A stretch of 39,902 bases of DNA, from the NCBI RefSeq assembly GCF_902826855.1, contig NZ_CADEGK010000015.1, positions 1-39,902 of the forward strand. Reading direction: 5' to 3'. Positions 26,284 through 32,597 of the stretch are shown piece by piece. Under the pieces are notes generated by a model that saw only the letters and a list, made by a program, of their open reading frames with translations, had not been told where the DNA came from and did not search any database. Every line of letters starts with the position of its first letter. The first letter of the stretch is position 1. This DNA is from an uncultured Phenylobacterium sp. GTDB taxonomy: Bacteria; Pseudomonadota; Alphaproteobacteria; Caulobacterales; Caulobacteraceae. A program made the translations under genes and the position numbers.

Positions 26284-26871
26284 CTATTCGACGGGTTCGC
26301 AGTCGAAGCGGTCGATCTGGCCGTTTTGAAGGCGGTAGACGGCGTCCTGCGGAACGTCGAGCTCCGTAACCGCCTCCTGTGTCAGGCCCGCATAGACCCC
26401 GCGGAGAATGCGACCCGAGACGCCGTGGCTGACGACCACCAGACGGCGGTGTGGCTCGGGCTCGACGCTGGCCAGGAAGTTGGCCACCCGGTCCTCGACC
26501 TCTTCATAGCTCTCCCCGCCGACGGCGTTGAAGATCCAGCGGCGCGACGCCGCCGTCGCGGGGACGCCGGCGCCCACCTCGGCCCAGAGGCGGCCCTCCC
26601 AATCGCCGCAGCTCACCTCCATGAGGCGATCGTCGGCCTCCAGCGAGAGGCCCGCGGCGGCCGCGATGATCCCGGCGGTGGCGTGGGCTCGACCGAGCGG
26701 ACTGGTGATCACCCGCCACGGACCAGGATCCCGCTGCGCCAGGCTGCGCACCAGGGCGGCCATGGCGTGGGCCTGCCGCTGGCCGCGCCCGGTGAGCGGG
26801 GAGTCCTTGCGGCCCTGCATGCGCCGCTCGACGTTCCACTCGGTTTCCCCATGGCGGGCGAGCAGGATCAT
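26284..26871 (-). CDS. Histidine phosphatase family protein
   Basis: 195-residue soluble phosphatase or mutase of the phosphoglycerate-mutase superfamily. The phosphoacceptor motif RHGETEWN places His7; Arg6, Arg61 (SPLGRAHATA), Glu85 (MEVSCGDWEG) and His149 (VVSHGVSGR) complete the expected active site. EVSCGDWEGRLWAEV is typical of the CobC/GpmB-like branch, which hydrolyses small phosphoesters; whether it is alpha-ribazole phosphatase or another type is unknown, and no cobalamin genes are nearby. Its start overlaps the SDR stop by four bases. Confidence 0.92.
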   Translation of the reverse strand: MILLARHGETEWNVERRMQGRKDSPLTGRGQRQAHAMAALVRSLAQRDPGPWRVITSPLGRAHATAGIIAAAAGLSLEADDRLMEVSCGDWEGRLWAEVGAGVPATAASRRWIFNAVGGESYEEVEDRVANFLASVEPEPHRRLVVVSHGVSGRILRGVYAGLTQEAVTELDVPQDAVYRLQNGQIDRFDCEPVE

Positions 26872-27653
26872 CGGCGGCGGGGCATGATCGGATGCGAGCT
26901 GGAGAGGCCGCCGTCGACGGCGATGGTCTGGCCGTTGACGTAGGACGAGTCGTCGGAGGCGAGGAACAGGCCAGCGCGGGCGATCTCCTCAGGCTCCCCG
27001 TAGCGTGTGCTGGGATTGAGCTGGCCGATCCGGTCTCCCTTGCCGCGGGCGCGGGCGTTATCGAACAGCGGCCTGGTCATACCGGTCTCGATCAGGCCCG
27101 GCGCGATGGCGTTGACCCGGATCCCGGTGCCGTAGAGCTCGTTGCAGGCGGTCTTCACCAGGTTGATGACGCCGGCCTTGGAGGCCGAATAGGCCACCGC
27201 GCCATCGGCCGAGCGGATGCCGGCGATCGAGGCCGTGCAGATGATCGAGCCCTTGCCCTGCGGGATCATCGCCGCCGAAGCGTGCTTCACCGCCAGGAAG
27301 GGCCCGATCAGGTTCACCCGCAGGATCTCCGTCCACTCTTCCGCGGTCTGCGCCGCGAGCGAGTCGGAGCGGCCCAGGATTCCGGCGTTGGCCCAAAAGA
27401 TGTCGAGGCCGCCGTACTCGGACTGAGCGCGGGCGACCAGCGACCGGACAAAGGCGTCGTCGCCGGCGTCGCCCTGGATCGCCAGGGCGCTGCCGCCGGC
27501 GGCGGTGATCTCCGCGACGGTGGCCGAGGCCGTGTCGTTGAGGTCCGACGCGATGACGTTCGCGCCCTCCGCGGCGAAGATCTTCGCCGCCGCCCGGCCG
27601 ATCCCGCTGGCCGCCCCGGTGATGACCGCCGTGCGGCCGGATAGACGTCCCAT
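26868..27653 (-). CDS. SDR-family oxidoreductase
   Basis: 261-residue classical short-chain dehydrogenase/reductase. The nucleotide loop TGAASGIG is at 12-19, Asp37 in SDLND at the end of strand 2 favours NAD over NADP, NAG is at 89-91, and the catalytic set is Asn114, Ser142, Tyr155 and Lys159 (YSASK). The C-terminal AIAPGLIETGMT and SYVNGQTIAVDGG loops are standard. Substrate unknown. It lies 13 bases after the alpha/beta hydrolase and overlaps the histidine phosphatase by four bases. Confidence 0.95.
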   Translation of the reverse strand: MGRLSGRTAVITGAASGIGRAAAKIFAAEGANVIASDLNDTASATVAEITAAGGSALAIQGDAGDDAFVRSLVARAQSEYGGLDIFWANAGILGRSDSLAAQTAEEWTEILRVNLIGPFLAVKHASAAMIPQGKGSIICTASIAGIRSADGAVAYSASKAGVINLVKTACNELYGTGIRVNAIAPGLIETGMTRPLFDNARARGKGDRIGQLNPSTRYGEPEEIARAGLFLASDDSSYVNGQTIAVDGGLSSSHPIMPRRR

Positions 27654-27666
27654 GGTGTTTCCTTGC

Positions 27667-28506
27667 TCAAGCGTTCGGTCGGCCTCGGGTCGCCGCCGCG
27701 CAGATGGCGTCCAGGAAAATGCCGTGTAGGCCCGGGGGCAGATCGTGGCCCATGCCGGGGATCATCCGCAACTCCGCCTCGGGGATCGCCGCGGCGGTGG
27801 CTTGGCCACCCAGGGGCTGAACCAGCGGGTCGTCCTCGCCGTGCAGGACCACGGTGGGGATCGCGAGGCCGTTGAGCTCGGGGATGCGGTCGCCGTCGGC
27901 CATGATCGCCTTGCGTTGCCGCACGACCCCGGCGGGATTGTAGGCTCGGGCGTATTCCGCCTCGACACGGGCGCGGAGGTCCGTCTCCGTCCAGGGATAG
28001 GCGGGGCTGCCGATGGTGCGCGCGTTCTTCATGCCGTGGGCGACGAAGGCTTCCCAGTCCGCCTTCGGATCCGGCGGCGGGTCATTCAGCACCGCCAGCG
28101 CCGCGGGCGTGGACTGCAGCGTCTCGGGGCTTGGCGCCGACATGATCGAGGTCATCGACAGCACCCGGTCCGGGTGGTCCAGGGCCATGCGCTGGACGAT
28201 CATCCCGCCCATGGACACCCCGGCGATGTGGGCGCGCCGCACGCCGGCGGCATCCAGCACCGCCATCCCATCGTTCGCCATGTCCGCCAGGACGTAACTC
28301 TGGCCGTCGAGCCAGGAGGACATTCCGGTGTCGCGGTTGTCGAAGCGGATGGCGCGGTAGCCTCGGGCGACCAGGGCGGCGCAGAACGCCTCCGGCCAGC
28401 GGGTCATCTGCGAGCCCAGGCCGTTGACCAGCAGGACGGCTTCCGGCCGGTCGTCGCCAAAGCTGTCGTACTCGATTTCGACGGCGCCGTTGTGGGCTCG
28501 CGGCAT
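27667..28506 (-). CDS. Alpha/beta hydrolase
   Basis: 279-residue alpha/beta-hydrolase-fold enzyme. The oxyanion segment is LLVNGLGSQMTRW, the strand-4 loop is FDNRDTGMSSWL, the elbow GVSMGG gives Ser98 or so as nucleophile, the acid is in VVLHGEDDPLV, and the catalytic His is in IPGMGHDLP. The N-D-R-D-x-G-x-S loop is common in the esterase or aclacinomycin-methylesterase-like branch. The ATG at 28506 is chosen over the adjoining GTG because GGAGA lies six bases before. It heads a four-gene set with the SDR, a histidine phosphatase and the M61-like protein. Confidence 0.92.
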   Translation of the reverse strand: MPRAHNGAVEIEYDSFGDDRPEAVLLVNGLGSQMTRWPEAFCAALVARGYRAIRFDNRDTGMSSWLDGQSYVLADMANDGMAVLDAAGVRRAHIAGVSMGGMIVQRMALDHPDRVLSMTSIMSAPSPETLQSTPAALAVLNDPPPDPKADWEAFVAHGMKNARTIGSPAYPWTETDLRARVEAEYARAYNPAGVVRQRKAIMADGDRIPELNGLAIPTVVLHGEDDPLVQPLGGQATAAAIPEAELRMIPGMGHDLPPGLHGIFLDAICAAATRGRPNA

Positions 28507-28897
28507 CACTGGTCTCCGGTTCGGTTTTGCCTCTGGGCAATAAGGCCGGCCGGCCCCGCTTCCTGGCTGCCGAACGACCCGTCAGCGCCAACGTGGACGG
28601 TCGAGCGCACTGTGGAGCGACGCCTTCGACAGTGAGCCCACCCAGGGCAACATGGTCAAGTACAGCGCCGTCCCGCCGGGCGCCGGCGACCTCGGCGATG
28701 ATGATCCTGGGCTCCGGCGCCGCGGGCGGGGCGTCCGCCATCCACAGCTTGGACGTCCCACCCGCGCGGCGACGAGCTTCTATGGACGAGCAGCCCTTTT
28801 CCCCCCGGCAATTTTGGCTAATGTCCCAATCCCTTGCAGATCGGGGCGCGTGCGGACGCGGGTGATTCGTCCGCGGGTGTAAGCAGCCGGGACCGAG
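28507..28897. other. 391-base gene-free stretch upstream of dnaN
   Basis: Divergent spacer between the hydrolase operon and dnaN. No gene is supported. On the minus strand an ATG at 28743 opens a frame whose first 25 codons are almost all GC-ending (MADAPPAAPEPRIIIAEVAG), after which codon choice decays and the frame runs into the hydrolase out of phase; it may be a gene remnant. On the plus strand TTTTCC (28797-28802) and TAATGT (28819-28824), 16 bases apart, are weak promoter-like elements for dnaN. Otherwise I see nothing. Confidence 0.4.
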
Positions 28898-30016
28898 ATG
28901 AAGCTGACGATCGAACGCGCCGCGCTCCTCAAGGCGCTGGGCCACGTGCAGAGCGCCGTGGAGCGCCGCAACACGATCCCGATCCTGTCGAACGTGCTGT
29001 TGTCGGCCGAACGGGACAGGTTGACCTTCTCGGCGACTGACCTCGACCTGGAGATCATCGACGTGGCCCTGGCCCAGGTGGACCAGCCTGGCCAGATCAC
29101 CGCGCCCGCCCACACCCTCTACGAGATCGTCCGCAAGCTGCCCGAGGGCGCTGATGTCTCGCTGAGCTTCACCGGCGAGGACCCCCGTTTGACCGTCGCG
29201 GCGGGCCGCAGCCGCTTCAACCTGCCGGTGCTGCCGGCGGGCGACTTCCCGGTCATGAACGCCGACGGCTTCGCCGGGCGCATGAGCGTGGACGCCGGCG
29301 ACTTGATCCGGTTGATCGACAAGACCCGCTTCGCCATCTCGGCGGAGGAGACGCGCTACTACCTGAACGGCCTCTACGTGCACACGATCGTCGTCGACGG
29401 CGTCGCCCGCCTGCGCGCCGTGGCCACCGACGGCTCGCGCCTGGCTCTGGCGGATATGCCCGCCCCGGAGGGCGCGGTGGGCGCGCCAGGCGTCATCGTG
29501 CCGCGCAAGACCATCAACGAAGTCCGCCGCCTGCTCGAGGACGCGGGCGAGAGCGTCGACCTGCAGATCAGCCCCCAGAAGGTGCGCCTCGAGCTGGGTG
29601 GGGCGGCTCTGACGTCAAAGGTCATCGACGGCAACTTCCCCGACTACGCTCGCGTGATCCCCAAGGACAACCACCGCACGGTCATGGTCGACGCCAAGCT
29701 GTTCGCTCAGGCCGTCGACCGCGTGGCCACGATCTCGGCGGAGAAGTCCCGCTCGGTGCGCATGGCCATCGACAGCGGCCGCGTCGTCCTCACGGTGCGC
29801 AATATGGAAGCCGGCCAGGCGGTCGAGGAGCTGGAGATCGACTACGACGGCGAGCCTTTCGAGCTCTCCTTCAACGCCCGCTATCTCCTGGACATCACCG
29901 ACCAGATCTCGGGCGAGAGCATGGAGCTGCGCTTCGGCGGCCTCAACGACCCCGCGCTGGTCCTCGATCCGAGCGATGTAGACGTGCAGTACATCCTGAT
30001 GCCGCTGCGGGTGTAG
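28898..30016 (+). CDS. dnaN: DNA polymerase III beta subunit (sliding clamp)
   Basis: 372 residues, the usual length, forming three clamp domains (about 1-120, 125-245, 250-372) of the ring that holds the replicase on DNA. Recognisable are MKLTIERAALLKALGHVQSAVERRNTIPILSN at the N-terminus, RFAISAEETRYYLNGLYVH and LRAVATDGSRLALA in domain 2, PRKTINEVRRLLED in the hinge, and the C-terminal YILMPLRV that lines the partner-binding pocket. The gene is not beside dnaA or recF here, as is usual in alphaproteobacteria. It stands alone on its strand, with GGGACCGAG just upstream of the ATG. Confidence 0.98.
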   Translation: MKLTIERAALLKALGHVQSAVERRNTIPILSNVLLSAERDRLTFSATDLDLEIIDVALAQVDQPGQITAPAHTLYEIVRKLPEGADVSLSFTGEDPRLTVAAGRSRFNLPVLPAGDFPVMNADGFAGRMSVDAGDLIRLIDKTRFAISAEETRYYLNGLYVHTIVVDGVARLRAVATDGSRLALADMPAPEGAVGAPGVIVPRKTINEVRRLLEDAGESVDLQISPQKVRLELGGAALTSKVIDGNFPDYARVIPKDNHRTVMVDAKLFAQAVDRVATISAEKSRSVRMAIDSGRVVLTVRNMEAGQAVEELEIDYDGEPFELSFNARYLLDITDQISGESMELRFGGLNDPALVLDPSDVDVQYILMPLRV

Positions 30017-30035
30017 ACGAAGCGCCGCGCCGCCT

Positions 30036-30524
30036 TCAGTCGCCTCGCCGGTAGGTGAAATCGAAACTCGGCGTCCAGGTCTTGCCGCCGTCGGTGGACT
30101 GCTCCCCGGCCTGCCGCACGCTCCCGTCGGGGTTCGGCGTATAGGTCATCCGCACCAGCGGTCCGTCCCACTTGCCGGTCAGCACCATCGCCTTGCCGGT
30201 CCAGCCGCCGGTGAAGTCGGCCCGGGTTCCGCCCGAGTCGATCCACGTCTGTTTCCAGGCCTTCTCGCCGGGCAGGTAGATGTTGAGGCTGCCGCCGTCC
30301 TGCTTGTTCTTCGGCATCCAGTTCTCCCGGATGCCGCAGCCGTTGTAGACTTTCTCGATCAGGCTCTCGGCGACGACCCCGTCCTTGCCGGTCTGCGAGA
30401 CCTGCCAGCGGCCCACCCAGAAATCGAACTGCCGATGCTCGGCGGCGGCGCACGCCGGCTTCGGCGGCGCCTGGGCGACCGCGGGAGCGGCGAGAAGCGC
30501 AGCGGCGAGCGTGATGCGGATCAT
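30036..30524 (-). CDS. Secreted protein of unknown function (DUF1579-like)
   Basis: 162 residues. Signal peptide MIRITLAAALLAAPAVAQA, then HRQFDFWVGRWQVSQTGKDGVVAESLIEKVYNGCGIRENW, a lipocalin- or DUF1579-like opening in which the D-F-W-x-G-x-W stretch is typical, followed by beta strands NIYLPGEKAWKQTWIDSGG and FTGGWTGKAMVLTGKW. A Cys pair (ACAAAE, NGCGI) could form a disulphide. The ATG at 30524 is chosen because the signal peptide begins there; the frame extends to 30614 over the 3' end of the neighbouring zinc-finger gene. Convergent with dnaN. Confidence 0.83.
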   Translation of the reverse strand: MIRITLAAALLAAPAVAQAPPKPACAAAEHRQFDFWVGRWQVSQTGKDGVVAESLIEKVYNGCGIRENWMPKNKQDGGSLNIYLPGEKAWKQTWIDSGGTRADFTGGWTGKAMVLTGKWDGPLVRMTYTPNPDGSVRQAGEQSTDGGKTWTPSFDFTYRRGD

Positions 30525-30585
30525 CGGGAGAGCTTGCCGCCGTCTTCCGCAGCGCTTCAAGCGCCTTGCAGCGAGCGGTCCCAAG

Positions 30586-30870
30586 TCAGTGCCCGTGCGG
30601 GCCCTCGTAGACACCCGGGGCCAGGCGCTCGTCCTCCGGGCCCTCGCCAGCGCTGGCCGCCAGCACGAAGCGGCGGTCGCAGTAGGGGCACTCGACGAAG
30701 GTCGCCTCGCCCATCTCCAGCCACACGCGTGGATGGCCCAGCGCCCCGCCGACCCCGTCGCAGGCGATCCGCCCGCTGCGCACCACCACGATCTCGGGCG
30801 GATTGGGGTCGACGATCAGCGCCGGCTTGGCCGGGGCCGGTTCGGGTTTCTTCGCGGCTCTGCGGGCCAT
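30586..30870 (-). CDS. Zinc-finger (zf-CHCC) protein
   Basis: About 94 residues. The C-terminal half carries the zf-CHCC pattern RIACDGVGGALGHPRVWLEMG...FVECPYCDRRFVL: one Cys, one His and a CPYC pair, as in mitochondrial NDUFS6 and its bacterial relatives. The N-terminus is Lys/Pro/Ala-rich (MARRAAKKPEPAPAKPA) and probably unstructured. In mitochondria the relative is an assembly factor of complex I; the role here is unknown. Another in-frame ATG lies at 30888. It precedes the DUF1579-like gene on the same strand and is divergent from the ABC ATPase. Confidence 0.88.
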   Translation of the reverse strand: MARRAAKKPEPAPAKPALIVDPNPPEIVVVRSGRIACDGVGGALGHPRVWLEMGEATFVECPYCDRRFVLAASAGEGPEDERLAPGVYEGPHGH

Positions 30871-30962
30871 GGTCTTCGGTACCTTCAAGCGGCTCGCTTG
30901 GCTGAGCGGCGGCGCGAGCCTAGGTATGCGACGCGACCTTCGCGCGTCAACGACAGGACCCC

Positions 30963-31910
30963 ATGGACCTTCCGGAATTCGCCATCGAGGCCAGGGGCCT
31001 GGTCAAGACCTACGCGGCCACCAAGACCACGCCGGAAATGCAGGCGCTGCGGGGAATCGACCTGGCCATTCCGCGCGGCTCGATCTTCGGCCTCCTCGGC
31101 CCGAACGGCGCCGGCAAGTCCACCTTCATCAACATCCTGGCCGGCCTCTGCCAGAAGACCTCGGGCAGCGTCGCCATCTGGGGCCGCGACATCGACCGGA
31201 CGCCGCGCGACGCGCGCGCGGCCATCGGGGTGGTCCCGCAGGAGATCGCCGCCGACCCGTTCTTTACCCCCTTCGAGGCGCTTGAGGTGGCCGCCGGCAT
31301 GTATGCGGTGCCCAAGGCCGAGCGGCGCAGCCTCGAACTCCTGACCGCGCTGGGCCTTGCCGACAAGGCCAAGGCCTACGTCCGCCAGCTCTCCGGCGGC
31401 ATGAAGCGGCGGCTGATGGTGGCCAAGGCCATGGTCCACAACCCGCCGGTGCTGATCCTCGACGAGCCCACTGCCGGCGTCGACGTGGAGCTGCGCAAGC
31501 AGCTCTGGAACTACGTCCTGGAGCTGAACCGCAAGGGCGTGACCATCGTCCTCACCACCCACTACCTGGAGGAAGCCCAGGAGCTCTGCGACCAGATCGC
31601 CATCATCAACCGCGGCCAGGTGGTGGCCTGCGAGCCCACCACCACGCTCCTGCGCCGCATGGACACCCGCCTGGTGCTGGTCACCGTGGAAGAGCCCCTG
31701 GCGACCGCTCCGCCGCTCCCCGGCTTCGAGACCAAGCTCACCAAGTCCGGCGGCTTCTCGGTCAGCTACCGCACCGGCCACTCCACCGTCGAACAGGTCC
31801 TCGCCGCCATCCGCGCCGCGGGCCTCCACATCAAGGACATCTCCACCGAGGATCCGGACCTGGAGGACGTCTTCGTCTCCCTCACCTACGCCTCGGCGGA
31901 GGGGGTGTAG
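30963..31910 (+). CDS. ABC transporter ATP-binding protein, no adjacent permease
   Basis: 315-residue ATPase. Walker A GPNGAGKS (about residues 47-54), Q-loop VVPQEIAAD, signature LSGGMKRR, Walker B LILDEPTAGVD and H-loop TTHYLEE are all intact. The long C-terminal part (about 225-315, LVLVTVEEPLATA to DLEDVFVSLTYA) is the accessory domain of DrrA/NodI-type ABC-2 exporters. ABC-2 partners are normally encoded next to the ATPase, but here a GNAT gene on the other strand follows. It may pair with a permease elsewhere. Substrate unknown. Confidence 0.93.
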   Translation: MDLPEFAIEARGLVKTYAATKTTPEMQALRGIDLAIPRGSIFGLLGPNGAGKSTFINILAGLCQKTSGSVAIWGRDIDRTPRDARAAIGVVPQEIAADPFFTPFEALEVAAGMYAVPKAERRSLELLTALGLADKAKAYVRQLSGGMKRRLMVAKAMVHNPPVLILDEPTAGVDVELRKQLWNYVLELNRKGVTIVLTTHYLEEAQELCDQIAIINRGQVVACEPTTTLLRRMDTRLVLVTVEEPLATAPPLPGFETKLTKSGGFSVSYRTGHSTVEQVLAAIRAAGLHIKDISTEDPDLEDVFVSLTYASAEGV

Positions 31911-31917
31911 GCGCCCT

Positions 31918-31941
31918 GCCTTTCCCGCTTGCGGGAAGGGC
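31918..31941. other. Palindromic hairpin between convergent genes
   Basis: GCCTTTCCCG-CTTG-CGGGAAGGGC forms a 10-base-pair stem with one T-G wobble and a CTTG loop. It sits between the ABC ATPase stop (31910) and the GNAT stop (31946). No T-run follows on either strand, so it is not a classic intrinsic terminator; it may protect 3' ends or belong to a family of dispersed intergenic palindromes. Confidence 0.6.
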
Positions 31942-31945
31942 AAGA

Positions 31946-32503
31946 TCATTCGGGGAGAGGATAAAGCATCCCGATATCCCCCCACCGGTACGCCACCTCG
32001 TAGTAGGTCCCCCCGCCCGGCCCCGGCTCCAGCCGCGCCGGCTCGGCCTCGCCGCCCAGGTGCTCATAGAAGCCCCGCGCTGCGAAGTTGTCGCGCAGCA
32101 CGCTGATCACGAGGGACTTCGCGCCGCGCGCCGCCAGCCCCCGGGCTGCGTCGGCCAGAAGCCGGCCGCCCAGGCCACGGCTTTGGGCGGCGCGGAGCAG
32201 GTAGAGCGTGGCCACCTCCGCCTCGTCCGCCACCCGCCGCCGCGATGGCCCGCCCTGGGCGTAGCCCACGAGGCCCCATCGGTCCGCAGCGGCCAGGATC
32301 ACGTCGTCGGGGCCAGGTTTCATCAACATCTGGCCGAAGCGCCGCGCATGCGCCGGCTCGCTCATACGGGCGAGGTAGGCGTCGGGCAGCAGGCCCTTGT
32401 AGGTCTCGCGCCAGGACTGGACGTGCACCCGCGCCAGATCGTCGGCGTCGGTGGGCCCCGCCGGGAAGATCACGAACTGGGTATCGACGCGCCCTTGGGA
32501 CAT
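31946..32503 (-). CDS. GNAT-family N-acetyltransferase
   Basis: 185-residue soluble acetyltransferase. The N-terminal helix pair reads IFPAGPTDADDLARVHVQSWRETYKGLLP. The acetyl-CoA binding motif A is EVATLYLLRAAQSRGLGGRLLADAARGL, with the R-G-x-G loop, and motif B is SLVISVLRDNFAARGFYEHLGG. The N-terminal W-R-E-T-Y-x-G-L-L-P stretch is common in a large group of uncharacterised GNATs acting on small molecules or antibiotics. Acceptor unknown. Divergent from mutS and convergent with the ABC ATPase. Confidence 0.93.
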   Translation of the reverse strand: MSQGRVDTQFVIFPAGPTDADDLARVHVQSWRETYKGLLPDAYLARMSEPAHARRFGQMLMKPGPDDVILAAADRWGLVGYAQGGPSRRRVADEAEVATLYLLRAAQSRGLGGRLLADAARGLAARGAKSLVISVLRDNFAARGFYEHLGGEAEPARLEPGPGGGTYYEVAYRWGDIGMLYPLPE

Positions 32504-32597
32504 CTCAACCTCGACTCATCCATCCACAGCTTGGCGTTGGACCAGCGGTGTTCAAGGGGTGCGAGCGTCGCACCCATCCGCTAGCGTCCGGCCGCTG

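Noticed and set aside
28738-32534. Exact 15-base match CCATCCACAGCTTGG at 28738-28752 and 32520-32534, DnaA-box-like in part (TCCACA)
   Set aside because: One repeat of this length is expected by chance in a biased 40-kb sequence, and neither copy matches TTATCCACA well enough to propose an origin.
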